Assembly (NCBI GenBank): GCA_945897185.1
Contig: CAMDFC010000006.1
Coordinates: forward strand, 1 to 63,923
Direction: 5' to 3'
DNA length: 63,923 nt
Source: Chitinophaga pinensis
GTDB lineage: Bacteria > Bacteroidota > Bacteroidia > Chitinophagales > Chitinophagaceae
The position numbers and the translations under genes are program-made. The notes under the pieces are model-generated. The model did no database searches, had not been told where the DNA came from, and saw only the letters and a program-made list of their open reading frames with translations. Below are positions 8,889 through 18,069 of this stretch, one piece after another; positions within the stretch are counted from its first letter, which is position 1; every line of letters starts with the position of its first letter.

Positions 8889-10382
8889 ATGAGTTTATTT
8901 AGAAAAAAATCCCTGAGTGCTATGCTTTTGCATGCTGAAGATTCTGAAAAGGGGCTCAAACGCACGCTTGGTGCAGGAAATCTTGTTGCTTTAGGTGTTG
9001 GTGCAATCATTGGTGCAGGGCTTTTTGTGAGAACTGCAGCCGCAGCTGGACAAGCTGCAGGTCCAGCTGTTACACTGTCTTTTATAGTAGCAGCCATTGG
9101 CTGTGCATTTGCTGGACTCTGTTATGCTGAATTTGCTTCCATGATACCTATTGCGGGTAGCGCCTATGCATACTCGTATGTTACCATGGGAGAGATGGTT
9201 GCCTGGATTATAGGTTGGGCATTGATTATGGAATATGCCCTAGGTGCGGCGACAGTTTCTATTGCCTGGAGTGAATACCTCAATAAGCTTTTGGGAGGGA
9301 GTATACCCTATGAATGGTGCCACTCTCCTTTTGAAAGCTTTACAGACTCTACTGGTGTTCTTCATCAAGGTATTATGAATGCCCCTGCGCTTGTTATTTT
9401 GCTTTTATTAAGCCTTCTTTTGATCAGGGGAACACAAGAATCGGCCATGGTAAATGCCGTTATCGTAATTATAAAAGTTGCTGTCGTTTTGATATTTATT
9501 GCAGTGGGATGGCAATTTATAGATCCTGCTAACTATGAGCCTTACTTTATACCTGCAAACGAACCAGCGGTTGTAGACCAAGCTGGAAAGGTAATTGCCG
9601 ATTATAGCGGATGGAACAAACATGGCTGGGGCGGTGTATTGGGCGGTGCTGCAATTGTATTTTTTGCTTTTATTGGTTTTGACGCTGTTTCAACAGCTGC
9701 ACAGGAAGCAAAAAATCCAAAACGCGATATGCCTATTGGTATCCTCGGCTCCTTGGTGGTTTGTACCATTTTATACATTTTATTTGGACACGTTTTGACT
9801 GGCGTAGCTAACTGGAAGGATTTTGTAGATCCTGAAAAAGGACGTGAAGCTTCTGTAGCCTACACCATTTCTACATACATGACGGAATACAGTTGGTTGG
9901 CTACGGCAGTTACTGTGGCCATTCTTGCTGGTTTTTCATCAGTTATCTTGGTTATGTTAATGGGACAAAGTAGAATTTTCTATACCATGAGTAACGATGG
10001 CCTCATACCAAAAGCTTTTGGCGAACTTCACCCAAAATACAAGACACCTTACAAAGCAAATATGATTCTTTTTGTATTTGTTGGCGCATTTGCTGCATTT
10101 GTACCCGGACATGTAGCGGGTGACCTTACCAGCTTTGGAACCCTTTTCGCTTTCGTATTGGTAAGTATCGGCGTTTGGATATTGCGTGTGAAAGAACCAA
10201 ACATGGAACGTCCATTTAGGACCCCCCTAGCTCCAGTTGTGAGTGTGTTAGGCGCCTTGATTTGTACCGCCATGATTGTAGGCTTAGACCTACAAACACT
10301 AAAAGTAGCTTTTGCTTGGATGGCAATTGGTCTTGTGGTCTACTTCGTTTATAGCAAAAAACACAGCAAACTTAATGGTTGA
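8889..10382 (+). CDS. APC-family amino acid permease (cationic amino acid transporter/YfnA type)
   Basis: 497 residues, about 12-14 membrane segments. The first helix holds the APC glycine motif GVGAIIGAGLFVRT (about 37-50), and a later segment reads FFAFIGFDAVSTAAQEAKNPKRDMP, the conserved FxGFD/EAKNP signature of the CAT/YfnA subgroup. It likely imports an amino acid by proton symport; the substrate is not predictable by eye. It is divergent from the DAACS gene across 144 AT-rich bases containing only near-matches to -7 elements (TATTTTAG, 8851-8858). Transcription ends at the strong hairpin just downstream. Confidence 0.92.
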   Translation: MSLFRKKSLSAMLLHAEDSEKGLKRTLGAGNLVALGVGAIIGAGLFVRTAAAAGQAAGPAVTLSFIVAAIGCAFAGLCYAEFASMIPIAGSAYAYSYVTMGEMVAWIIGWALIMEYALGAATVSIAWSEYLNKLLGGSIPYEWCHSPFESFTDSTGVLHQGIMNAPALVILLLLSLLLIRGTQESAMVNAVIVIIKVAVVLIFIAVGWQFIDPANYEPYFIPANEPAVVDQAGKVIADYSGWNKHGWGGVLGGAAIVFFAFIGFDAVSTAAQEAKNPKRDMPIGILGSLVVCTILYILFGHVLTGVANWKDFVDPEKGREASVAYTISTYMTEYSWLATAVTVAILAGFSSVILVMLMGQSRIFYTMSNDGLIPKAFGELHPKYKTPYKANMILFVFVGAFAAFVPGHVAGDLTSFGTLFAFVLVSIGVWILRVKEPNMERPFRTPLAPVVSVLGALICTAMIVGLDLQTLKVAFAWMAIGLVVYFVYSKKHSKLNG

Positions 10383-10393
10383 TAATTTTCAAT

Positions 10394-10438
10394 AAAATAA
10401 CTAAAAAGGCTCCAATTAGGGGGCTTTTTAGTTATTTT
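10394..10438 (+). terminator. Intrinsic terminator after the APC permease
   Basis: Fifteen-base arms 10394-10408 and 10424-10438 are exact reverse complements (aaaataactaaaaag / ctttttagttatttt), with an inner GC part (gctcc/ggggg) and a T-rich 3' arm. It starts 12 bases after the permease stop. Confidence 0.85.
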
Positions 10439-10525
10439 CTAGTCTCAAATTAGAAATCAGTCAATTGAATAAACAAGAAATTGTATTTCCTGTGTTTTAA
10501 TTAATTTTACCTATATTAAATTTCC

Positions 10526-11350
10526 ATGTTCATGAAAAGATATACAAATTCGATTTTTGCTTTTTTAAACGTTTTCAGTTTAATGCTGCTCGGTTGTGGC
10601 GGCGCAAATGAGAGTGAGACTAGCGTAAAAGGTTGGTACACCATGCAAAGTCAAGTATTCACAGCAAATGGCGTGGATTATGTTGTAGAAAAAACAGAAC
10701 AACGCAAAGTATATGCAGATGAATATTATATTTATTCAAATATGAGTGAGGATACAACCTCCTCTTTCGGATTCGGATTCTACACCTTTGATGGAAAGAA
10801 GCTTGTAGAAACTAATATTTTCAGCACTGGAATATTAGACACTGCTCGTTCATTTGATTTGTTTATTGAAAAACATGAAGCTGGTTACAAACAGGTGATT
10901 CCAGAAATAGTGATTAAAGGTGTTCCAAACAAAATAGTTGAAGACTATTACAAAATCAATTTCGACAAAAAAGCAGATATTGATGGCGTGTGGAAATTAG
11001 ATGAATTCCTGTCTATAAACAATGGCGATACTGCTAGATCTAAAAGAAACCAATACAAAATATTCGAGGGTGGTTATTTCATGTCTGTACAATATTATAT
11101 TGACCCTAAAACAAACGCCCGTAAGAAAGGATTTAGTTTTGGCAATTTTGAATTGGGGAAACAAGAAATAAACGAAACCAATGTGTTTTCCAGTACCCCT
11201 GAAACCAGAGGAGTTGCCATACAAACCAAATTAACTAGAGAAAGTGAAGACAGCTTCACACAAACCAGTGTTTCAAGCACCAACGGAAGCATTTCAATTG
11301 AGAAGTACATACGTATGCCGAAGGTTTCCAAATCAACAAGCAATCCTTAA
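10526..11350 (+). CDS. Hypothetical lipoprotein
   Basis: 274 residues. The N-terminus MFMKRYTNSIFAFLNVFSLM then LLGCGG is a lipoprotein signal peptide with lipobox LLGC, so the mature protein starts at Cys24 and is probably anchored in the outer or inner membrane facing the periplasm. A second ATG two codons on (10532) is an equally good start. The rest is hydrophilic and beta-rich, with two loosely similar halves, each with a GF-G-F pattern (SSFGFGFYTFDGK and KKGFSFGNFELG) followed by ETN-FS. This suggests an internal duplication of a small beta domain. I do not recognise the family. It ends where the yebC promoter begins. Confidence 0.8.
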   Translation: MFMKRYTNSIFAFLNVFSLMLLGCGGANESETSVKGWYTMQSQVFTANGVDYVVEKTEQRKVYADEYYIYSNMSEDTTSSFGFGFYTFDGKKLVETNIFSTGILDTARSFDLFIEKHEAGYKQVIPEIVIKGVPNKIVEDYYKINFDKKADIDGVWKLDEFLSINNGDTARSKRNQYKIFEGGYFMSVQYYIDPKTNARKKGFSFGNFELGKQEINETNVFSSTPETRGVAIQTKLTRESEDSFTQTSVSSTNGSISIEKYIRMPKVSKSTSNP

Positions 11351-11355
11351 CTTTG
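11348..11355 (+). promoter_or_regulatory. -7 element for the yebC-type gene, overlapping the lipoprotein stop codon
   Basis: TAACTTTG fits TAnnTTTG; its TAA is also the stop codon of the upstream lipoprotein gene. It lies 19 bases before the ATG at 11375. Confidence 0.55.
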
Positions 11356-11374
11356 CCTTTCATTAATTGTTATT

Positions 11375-12097
11375 ATGGGAAGGATATTTGAAGTAAGGAA
11401 ATCTACCATGTTCGCACGTTGGGACAAAATGGCAAAGCAGTTCTCCAGAATTGGAAAAGAAATTGCAATTGCAGTTAAAACAGGTGGTCCAGATGCAAGT
11501 ACCAATCCCGCTCTTCGCCGTTGTATGCAAAACGCCAAGAGTATTAATATGCCCAAAGAAAGGATTGAAGCAGCCGTTAAAAGGGCAATGGGTAAGGAAA
11601 TGGAAAATTTTGAAGAAATTCTTTACGAAGGTTATGCCCCGCATGGAGTTCCTGTTCTTGTTGAGACTGCTACAGACAACCACGTAAGGACAGTTGCAAA
11701 TATAAAATCCCATTTCAACAAGGGCAATGGCACTCTGGGAAACAGCGGAAGCGTTAGTTTTCAATTTAAAAAAATGGGCGTGTTCAAATTGAAAAACGAA
11801 GGCCTCAAGCAAGAAGACCTTGAGCTTGAATTGATTGATTTCGGACTAGATGAACTGGGTGAAAGCACTACCGAAACAGGTGAAGAAGTACTGGTCTTGC
11901 GTTGTGCATTTGGAGATTTTGGCAACATGCAAAAAGCCCTTGAAGAAAAAAACCTCAATACACTAAGTGCAGAAGTGGAATGGATTCCTACTACAACCGT
12001 AGAGCTTAATGAAGAGCAGGCACAAGAAGTGCTAAAATTGGTTGACAAACTCGAACAAGATGAAGATGTTCAGAAAGTCTTCCATAACCTCAAATAA
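11375..12097 (+). CDS. YebC/PmpR-family protein
   Basis: 240 residues, the standard length. The protein opens with [21 protein letters not shown] rather than the usual MAGHSKWxNIxHRK, the variant seen in Bacteroidetes, and continues with [30 protein letters not shown] and [13 protein letters not shown], clear family signatures. YebC-family proteins have been described both as DNA-binding regulators and as ribosome-associated factors relieving stalling at polyproline, which gives a thematic link to the unusual EF-P in this window. The function here is not settled. It is followed after six bases by a DCC-family gene, so they likely share a transcript. Confidence 0.93.
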   Translation: MGRIFEVRKSTMFARWDKMAKQFSRIGKEIAIAVKTGGPDASTNPALRRCMQNAKSINMPKERIEAAVKRAMGKEMENFEEILYEGYAPHGVPVLVETATDNHVRTVANIKSHFNKGNGTLGNSGSVSFQFKKMGVFKLKNEGLKQEDLELELIDFGLDELGESTTETGEEVLVLRCAFGDFGNMQKALEEKNLNTLSAEVEWIPTTTVELNEEQAQEVLKLVDKLEQDEDVQKVFHNLK

Positions 12098-12103
12098 TGC
12101 TAA

Positions 12104-12514
12104 TTGCAAACAACTGATTTAACAAACGACAATATTGTATTTTACGATGGCGCTTGTTCACTTTGCAGCGGAACAGTTTCTTTTCTTATTAACGCAGATA
12201 AAAATCAACAACTAAAATTTGCGCCACTAGATGGTGTCACTTCCGCAATGTTCAAAATCCCTGCCATTGCTGAGGGTGAAGCGACTGTGGTGTTTTACAA
12301 GAAGGGGGAACTTTATTTTCGTTCAACCGCAGCATTAAAAATAATTCAATTATTGCCTTTCCCCTGGCAACTACTTGGCGTGTTTAGCTTGGTGCCTAAT
12401 TTCATCCGTGATTATATTTATCGAATTATTGGAAGAAATAGGTACCGGTGGTTTGGGAAAAACACAAAATGTATTTTGTATCAGCCCCGTTACGAAGGGC
12501 AGCTGTTGGACTAG
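12104..12514 (+). CDS. DCC-family thiol protein (DUF393)
   Basis: 136 residues. The start must be TTG at 12104, because a stop codon (TAA, 12101) precedes it in frame and no ATG follows before the conserved region. The motif VFYDGACSLCSGTVSFL (about 12-28) holds the D-G-x-C-x-x-C signature (DxxCxxC) of the DCC family, thioredoxin-like proteins predicted to act in disulfide chemistry. The C-terminal region with FRSTAALKIIQLLPFPW and a late RYRWFG stretch is also typical. Cytoplasmic or membrane-associated; the substrate is unknown. It ends one base from the convergent E1 fusion gene. Confidence 0.88.
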   Translation: MQTTDLTNDNIVFYDGACSLCSGTVSFLINADKNQQLKFAPLDGVTSAMFKIPAIAEGEATVVFYKKGELYFRSTAALKIIQLLPFPWQLLGVFSLVPNFIRDYIYRIIGRNRYRWFGKNTKCILYQPRYEGQLLD

Positions 12515-12515
12515 C

Positions 12516-14903
12516 TTATTCAGCCATCATGTTTTCAACCAGCGTGATGATGTCTTCTGTATTTGGCTTTGAAAAATAGTCCCCATCACTACCATAAGCT
12601 GGCCTATGAGATTGTGAACAAAGAATTCTTGGAGATGCATCCAACCAACGGTATCCACCCTGCTTGTCCATTACCTCCGAAAACATAAACGATGTTGCAC
12701 CACCTGGAACATCTTCATCAACGAATAAAATGCGACTTGTTTTTTTGAGAGAAGCTACAATAAGGTGATTCAAATCAAATGGTATCAGCGTTTGCACATC
12801 CAATATTTCGCAATCAATTCCACCATGAGAGAGGAACTCTGCTGCTTCCTCAACTATTCGAAGCGTTGATCCATAAGACACAATAGTAATATCAGTTCCT
12901 GCTCTGGTAATTTCAGGAATACCCAATGGAAGAGCGTAACCAAGTAACTGATCTGGTGCCTTCTCCTTCAAACGATACCCATTCAAACATTCAATTACAA
13001 TACCAGGGTCGTTACCCTTCAATAAGGTATTGTAAAACCCTACGGCTTGTACCATGTTTCGTGGAACACATACATGAAATCCTTTTAGTGCACTGATTAT
13101 CAAACCCATGGGAGAACCGCTGTGCCAAATACCCTCTAACCGATGTCCTCTTGTGCGCACAATAATGGGTGCAATTTGCCTCCCTGAAGACCTGTAATGC
13201 AAAGTTGCAGCATCGTCGCTTAACACCTGCAACCCAAACAACAAATAATCGAGGTACTGTATTTCAGCAAAAGGCCTTAATCCCCTCATTGCCATACCCA
13301 CTCCTTGACCCATTATTGTTAACTCACGAATGCCTGTATCAAAAATTCGATCTGTACCATGTTTTTCTTGTAAGCCTGCGAACCCTTGGTTAACATCTCC
13401 TATTTTCCCTAAATCTTCACCAAATGCAACCACCTTGTTATTGGATGCAAACAATTGGTCAAAATAGTTATTTAAAATCTCGTAGCCATTTTGAGAGGGA
13501 GCGTCAACTTTGATGAGCCCTTCGGGTAGCGACTGATTTTTTAAACCTTCGTAGTCTGTGCATTGCAAATGAGAACTGTATAATTCCTTGCTCTCATGCA
13601 ATAATTGGTTATAAAAACCTTCTAACTGATCAGTTACCCCTTTATTCCTTAAAATAAAAATGGTCCTTTTTAATGCATACATCACATCCCTTCTGAAAGG
13701 GATTGTATTGCTCAATAATTCTGCCTGCAATTTCTCAACCCGTCCAGTTGCATCCAACGTAGCAACTTGTGCAATCATTTGAAGCGCCTTTGCTTTTTGA
13801 TCTTGAATGGGACCATCATACAATTTCCAGGTATTGAGTCTGCATTGCGCAACAAAAACCCTCGCTGTTTCCTCAACGTTTGTTATTTCTTGTTCTGAAG
13901 CCAACGCATTTTCTAAAATCCAACTCCTCATTTTGGGTAAACAATCCCATTCCCTTTCCCATTGCAAACGCGCTGATGTTTTGTAACGCTCTTGACTTCC
14001 TGATGTAGAATGTCCTTGTGGTTGAGTCAGTTCCTCCACATGAAATAAAACCGGAATGTGCTCATTTCTTGAAATGGAAATGCCTTCCTCAAAGGCTTCA
14101 CACATTTGCGCATAATCCCAGCCCTTCACTTTATAAATTAAAATACCATTTGAGGTTCTGCTCTTTATAAACCCAGACAAAGCCTCTGATATGGAGGCTT
14201 TTACTGTTTGTAATTCCTTGGGCACTGAAATACCGTATCCATCATCCCAGACAAACACAACCAAAGGCACTTGCGTTACAGCTGCTGCATTCATGGTCTC
14301 CCAAAAATGCCCTTCGCTTGTAGATGCATCACCTATAGTAGCAAAGCAAACTTCGTTTCCACCATTAGAAAATGTTGGCTCGCTTTGAAGCACCTGTGCA
14401 TTTCTAAATACTTTTGATGCATAGGCGAGTCCAAATGCTTTAGGCATATGCCCTGCTGTTGGAGCCAAAGTTGCAGCCAGGTTTTTCCTTTCCATTAAAT
14501 TGGCCAAGCCTCCCTCTTCGTTCAAAAAAGGAGAACAGAAATGTGAATTCATCTGTCTGCCTGCACTGTGCGGATCGTTCTCTGGATTGGGATCCGCGTA
14601 TAATTGTGAGAAAAATTCATTGATGGTGGCAATCCCCGTTGCAAATGCAAATGTTTGATCGCGGTAATATCCTGCACAAAAATCACCTGTTTTAAAAAAC
14701 TTAGCCATGGCCACTTGGGGCACCTCTTTGCCATCGCCAAAAATTCCAAACTTTGCCTTTCCTGTAAGCACCTCTTTTCTGCCCAACATACTCGCCTGCC
14801 TACTTTCAAAAGCAATCCTGTAATCGTTAACTACTGCTGTTTTGAAAGCCTCAAATGACAACGCCTCTGCGGATTGCAAATCTGTGACTAAGTTGGGTTC
14901 CAT
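12516..14903 (-). CDS. Fused E1 alpha/beta thiamine-diphosphate dehydrogenase (branched-chain 2-oxoacid type)
   Basis: 795 residues. The first about 400 are an E1-alpha chain with the thiamine-diphosphate motif GDASTSEGHFWETMNAA (191-207) and the HFCSPF-type substrate region. From about 460 to the end is an E1-beta chain (VVAFGEDLGKIGDVNQG, then GMAMRGLRPFAEIQYLDY and a C-terminal transketolase domain with FDLNHLIVASLKKTSRILFV). Such fusions occur in Bacteroidetes and decarboxylate 2-oxoisovalerate or related 2-oxoacids for a lipoyl E2 partner, giving branched acyl-CoA primers for iso-fatty acids. No E2 or E3 gene lies in the window. A pyruvate substrate cannot be excluded. Confidence 0.9.
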   Translation of the reverse strand: MEPNLVTDLQSAEALSFEAFKTAVVNDYRIAFESRQASMLGRKEVLTGKAKFGIFGDGKEVPQVAMAKFFKTGDFCAGYYRDQTFAFATGIATINEFFSQLYADPNPENDPHSAGRQMNSHFCSPFLNEEGGLANLMERKNLAATLAPTAGHMPKAFGLAYASKVFRNAQVLQSEPTFSNGGNEVCFATIGDASTSEGHFWETMNAAAVTQVPLVVFVWDDGYGISVPKELQTVKASISEALSGFIKSRTSNGILIYKVKGWDYAQMCEAFEEGISISRNEHIPVLFHVEELTQPQGHSTSGSQERYKTSARLQWEREWDCLPKMRSWILENALASEQEITNVEETARVFVAQCRLNTWKLYDGPIQDQKAKALQMIAQVATLDATGRVEKLQAELLSNTIPFRRDVMYALKRTIFILRNKGVTDQLEGFYNQLLHESKELYSSHLQCTDYEGLKNQSLPEGLIKVDAPSQNGYEILNNYFDQLFASNNKVVAFGEDLGKIGDVNQGFAGLQEKHGTDRIFDTGIRELTIMGQGVGMAMRGLRPFAEIQYLDYLLFGLQVLSDDAATLHYRSSGRQIAPIIVRTRGHRLEGIWHSGSPMGLIISALKGFHVCVPRNMVQAVGFYNTLLKGNDPGIVIECLNGYRLKEKAPDQLLGYALPLGIPEITRAGTDITIVSYGSTLRIVEEAAEFLSHGGIDCEILDVQTLIPFDLNHLIVASLKKTSRILFVDEDVPGGATSFMFSEVMDKQGGYRWLDASPRILCSQSHRPAYGSDGDYFSKPNTEDIITLVENMMAE

Positions 14904-14930
14904 GTAACAAAACTAACCCCTTTTTGTAAA

Positions 14931-14998
14931 AAAAAACCGGACAAAACGCCAAAGGGACAAAGTGTTAAAAACTTGTTCTCTTTGGCGCCTTGCCCGGC
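14931..14998 (-). terminator. Intrinsic terminator after the DUF1573 pair
   Basis: On the minus strand a long stem (cgccaaag / ctttggcg inside, ccgg / ccgg outside) is followed by an uninterrupted T-run of about nine. It lies 15 bases beyond the DUF1573 stop and just upstream of the E1 gene. Confidence 0.85.
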
Positions 14999-15012
14999 AT
15001 TCCTTTATCTTG

Positions 15013-15429
15013 CTATTTCTTGTTCAACTTGTCGTATTCCGCTGCAGAAAGCACCTCACCCGCAATCTTCAATTCCATTGGCGCATCAACTCCTTTGAGT
15101 TTTACGTAGACCGTTTTTTCAAATGGACCAGGAGCAGCTGCATTGAATCCTGCTTTGATTTTATCGGTCTTTGACTTCATTACCGGAGCCTGAGGCCAAG
15201 TAGGTGTTGTACATCCACAAGATGCTGTGGCCGTTTCTACAATTACAGCACCTGAAGATACATTGGTAAACTCAAAATCATGGGTAACTGGAACCCCTTG
15301 CTTAATTTTTCCAAAATTATGCTTCAGCTCTTTAAACTTTACAACCGACTCTGCGCTGTTGGTTGCTTTTTGGGCAAATCCTGATAGGGAAAATACAGTA
15401 ACCAGTAACGTGAACATCATCTTTTTCAT
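15013..15429 (-). CDS. DUF1573 protein, exported (second of tandem pair)
   Basis: 138 residues with a signal peptide (MKKMMFTLLVTVFSLSGFAQ, cleavage probably after 19-22). The mature part is one DUF1573 domain, an immunoglobulin-like periplasmic fold: FKELKHNFGKIKQGVPVTHDF, then the conserved ASCGCTTPTWP, ending in YVKLKGVDAPMELKIAGEV. The CGC cysteines are the family hallmark. The function is unknown; such proteins often accompany envelope or secretion genes in Bacteroidetes. It lies 24 bases after a paralogue and ends in a strong terminator, so the two form a short operon. Confidence 0.88.
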   Translation of the reverse strand: MKKMMFTLLVTVFSLSGFAQKATNSAESVVKFKELKHNFGKIKQGVPVTHDFEFTNVSSGAVIVETATASCGCTTPTWPQAPVMKSKTDKIKAGFNAAAPGPFEKTVYVKLKGVDAPMELKIAGEVLSAAEYDKLNKK

Positions 15430-15453
15430 GGCTTTATTTTTTTATGATTGTTA

Positions 15454-15909
15454 TTATTTATTAAATTTTACTTTTTTTAGTAAGGCAATACTTTTGTTGG
15501 AAGGCGCAGGCTGATCAGGTGTTTGCCACACATCGCCCTTGATGGTAATTAACACGGTTTCTCCTTCTCCATAAAAAAGGGTGATGGTCTTTTCGAAATA
15601 ACCCACAGCTGCTGCATTAAAACCAATCTTAATTGCAGTACTACTTCCTGGAATAATGATATCCCTTTCCCATTCTGGTGTAGTGCAACCGCAAGACGCT
15701 TGCACATCTGTTATCTGCAGGTTTATGGGACCAGCATTTTTAACTTCAAAACTATGGAAAACGGGTTTGCCTTGGGGAATCTTACCAAAATCAAAACTTG
15801 TTTCTTTCAATACAAGCTTGGTTAATGATGCCTTTTGAGCCATTGCCCCGTTTGCAAAAAAGAAAAATAAAAGAAAAAACGACAATATGTTTTTTTGTGC
15901 TTGGCTCAT
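15454..15909 (-). CDS. DUF1573 protein, exported (first of tandem pair)
   Basis: 151 residues. The signal peptide MSQAQKNILSFFLLFFFFAN ends in GAMA, with cleavage likely before QKAS. The DUF1573 domain follows: FDFGKIPQGKPVFHSFEVKN, ASCGCTTPEWERD, then VGYFEKTITLFYGEGETVLI. It closely parallels the downstream gene (FGKI-QG-PV-H-FE--N and ASCGCTTP-W), so the pair arose by tandem duplication. The C-terminal tail beyond about 130 (PDQPAPSNKSIALLKKVKFNK) is unique to this copy. Promoter at 15919-15949. The ATG lies only 9 bases after the -7 element, giving a very short leader. Confidence 0.88.
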   Translation of the reverse strand: MSQAQKNILSFFLLFFFFANGAMAQKASLTKLVLKETSFDFGKIPQGKPVFHSFEVKNAGPINLQITDVQASCGCTTPEWERDIIIPGSSTAIKIGFNAAAVGYFEKTITLFYGEGETVLITIKGDVWQTPDQPAPSNKSIALLKKVKFNK

Positions 15910-15918
15910 ATTCTAATT

Positions 15919-15949
15919 CAAATTTACAGATTGTTGTTGATGCATCCAA
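15919..15949 (-). promoter_or_regulatory. Promoter of the DUF1573 pair (-33 TTG, -7 TAAATTTG)
   Basis: On the minus strand TTG (15949-15947), 20 bases, then TAAATTTG (15926-15919), a good match to the Bacteroidetes vegetative promoter. It overlaps the divergent promoter of the aminotransferase gene. Confidence 0.7.
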
Positions 15950-15963
15950 TTTGCCTAATTTTA
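15934..15963 (+). promoter_or_regulatory. Promoter of the aminotransferase gene
   Basis: TTG (15934-15936), 19 bases, then TAATTTTA (15956-15963), one mismatch from TAnnTTTG. It overlaps the minus-strand DUF1573 promoter, so the two genes may compete for RNA polymerase. Confidence 0.55.
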
Positions 15964-15967
15964 CAAC

Positions 15968-17164
15968 ATGTTAAAACCATCACAAAGAGGGGAATTAATG
16001 CCCCCATCACCTATTCGAAAATTAGTGCCTTTTGCTGAAAAAGCAAAACAGAGAGGCCTAAAGGTGCATCATTTAAACATCGGACAACCGGATATAGAAA
16101 CGCCATCATCCATTATGGATGCCGTAAAACAAGCAGATGTAAAAGTCTTGGCCTATAGCCACAGTGCCGGCAATGAATCCTACAGAAAAAAACTGGTAAA
16201 ATACTATAAAAAAAATGGTATTGAGCTAACTCACGAACAAATCATCATTACTGCTGGGGGCAGTGAAGCAATTGTGTTTGGCATGATGGCCTGTCTTGAT
16301 GCAGGTGACGAGGTAATTATTCCTGAACCTTTTTATGCCAACTACAGTGGCTTTGCTGTGATGGCTGGAATAAAAATCAACCCCGTTACTTCTCATATTG
16401 AAAATGGATTTGCATTACCTCCCATTTCAGAATTTGAAAAACTCATTACGCCAAAAACCAAGGCCATCTTGATCTGCAACCCCAATAACCCTACCGGCTA
16501 TTTGTACAGCAAATCTGAGATGGAACAACTGGAAGACATTTGCCTTCGTAATCAACTCTTTCTTTTTTCTGATGAAGCCTATCGTGAGTTTTGTTACGAA
16601 GGAGAATATACCAGTGCTTTACATTTGAAAAAAATTCAGGGGCAGGTCCTTTTGATGGATACGATTTCAAAACGCTATTCTGCATGTGGTGCTAGAATCG
16701 GTGCTCTTATTACAAAAAACAAAGAAGTATACAACGCCGCCTTGAAAATGGCCCAGGCCAGGTTGAGTCCGCCTGGACTTGCACAAATACTTGGCGAAGC
16801 GGCAGTGGATTTACCAGATGATTATTTCAACGCGCCCAAAGCTGCTTATTTATCAAGACGAAATTTAGTCGTTAAAAGATTAAACCAGATGGAGGGCGTT
16901 TTTTGTACAACTCCAGGTGGTGCTTTCTACGTAATTGCAAAGCTGCCCATAGATGATGGAGATACATTCTGCCAATGGCTTCTAGAATCATTTTCTCACC
17001 ATGGTGAAACAGTAATGCTCGCACCAGCAAGTGGATTTTACGAAACAAAAGGGTTGGGTAAAAACGAAGTGCGGTTGGCCTATGTGATCAACAACAAGGA
17101 TATTGATTCAGCAATGGATTGCATTGAGGAAGCATTGAAGGTTTATCCTGGAAGAACCATTTAA
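15968..17164 (+). CDS. Class I/II PLP aminotransferase (aspartate aminotransferase-like)
   Basis: 398 residues, full length. Fold type I PLP enzyme with HLNIGQPDIETP near the N-terminus, the AGGSEAI segment, CNPNNPTGYLYS (Asn contacting PLP), SDEAYREF and the Schiff-base lysine K235 in TISKRYSACGARIG; the terminal arginine lies in GKNEVRLAYVIN. It transfers amino groups between an amino acid and 2-oxoglutarate in the cytoplasm; the exact substrate (aspartate, aromatic or other) cannot be read from the motifs. The ATG starts only 5 bases after the -7 element, so the mRNA may be leaderless. The end overlaps the convergent EamA gene by 4 bases. Confidence 0.93.
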   Translation: MLKPSQRGELMPPSPIRKLVPFAEKAKQRGLKVHHLNIGQPDIETPSSIMDAVKQADVKVLAYSHSAGNESYRKKLVKYYKKNGIELTHEQIIITAGGSEAIVFGMMACLDAGDEVIIPEPFYANYSGFAVMAGIKINPVTSHIENGFALPPISEFEKLITPKTKAILICNPNNPTGYLYSKSEMEQLEDICLRNQLFLFSDEAYREFCYEGEYTSALHLKKIQGQVLLMDTISKRYSACGARIGALITKNKEVYNAALKMAQARLSPPGLAQILGEAAVDLPDDYFNAPKAAYLSRRNLVVKRLNQMEGVFCTTPGGAFYVIAKLPIDDGDTFCQWLLESFSHHGETVMLAPASGFYETKGLGKNEVRLAYVINNKDIDSAMDCIEEALKVYPGRTI

Positions 17165-18015
17165 TATTTGTTGATGATGTAGACGCCGCTAATAACCAAC
17201 GCTGAACCATACCACATATACGTATGGATGGTTTCGTCTAAAAAAACGACTGAAAACATAACAGCAAATATGGGAATGAGGCTATTAAAAATGGATGTCT
17301 TCACAGGCCCAATTTCTTTAATGCCCTCATAATACCAAACAAAACCAAGCACAGATCCACAAATACCAAGGTAGACAATCGCCAACCAAATGGTCCAGTC
17401 CACTTTTGTTGGATAGGTTTCAAATGGCACAAAAAAAAGTATCATAGCCAACCCAATTACAATAGCCCATGTGGAAGCCTGAAGTGGAGTTGCAAACTTC
17501 AATACATCTTTCGCAAAGAAGGTATATAGGGCCCAAGAAATGGGACAACCCAACATGAAAGCATCACCCCAGGTAAATAGGGTAAATAAATCAAACAAAT
17601 CGCCTCTTGCAATTACAATCGCAGTACCTGCAATAGACAAGAGCAATCCAATAATTTTTATCCTGGATATACGCTCCTTTCCAATTGAAGATGAAATCAA
17701 CATTACCAATACGGGATTCAATGCAACAATCAAAGCACCGTGACTTGCCTTTACCATTCGTAAGCCTGTAAAGAAGAAAAAACTGTATGCAAAAATTCCA
17801 GTAGCTCCCAACAAAGACAACTGAAAAAGTTGTTTTTTTGTCACTTTAAACGCCTTAGGGTCTTTCACCAGGAGAATAGGCACCATAAACAAGAGGGCCA
17901 CAAAATAACGATAAGAGGCACCTGTAAATGAACCAAAAACATGGGAGACCATTTTGGTAGCAATAAATGTTCCACCCCACATGATGGCCACTAAAATCAA
18001 CTTAATATAAATCAC
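17161..18015 (-). CDS. EamA/DMT-family transporter
   Basis: 284 residues with ten hydrophobic segments in two EamA repeats. The first starts IKLILVAIMWGGTFIATKMV and contains GASYRYFVALLF; the second contains LGICGSVLGFVWYYEGIKEIG with the typical E-G-I-K-x-I-G and ends SGVYIINKY. Members are inner-membrane exporters of amino acids or metabolites, but the substrate here is unknown. The gene overlaps the convergent aminotransferase end by 4 bases. It sits 54 bases from the DUF4954 gene on the same strand, so read-through from the glmS-DUF4954 unit is possible. Confidence 0.9.
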   Translation of the reverse strand: MIYIKLILVAIMWGGTFIATKMVSHVFGSFTGASYRYFVALLFMVPILLVKDPKAFKVTKKQLFQLSLLGATGIFAYSFFFFTGLRMVKASHGALIVALNPVLVMLISSSIGKERISRIKIIGLLLSIAGTAIVIARGDLFDLFTLFTWGDAFMLGCPISWALYTFFAKDVLKFATPLQASTWAIVIGLAMILFFVPFETYPTKVDWTIWLAIVYLGICGSVLGFVWYYEGIKEIGPVKTSIFNSLIPIFAVMFSVVFLDETIHTYMWYGSALVISGVYIINKY

Positions 18016-18069
18016 GCAGCGAAGTTATCAAATAATGGATTGATTCTTAGTTAATCCTTATTGGGCCTT

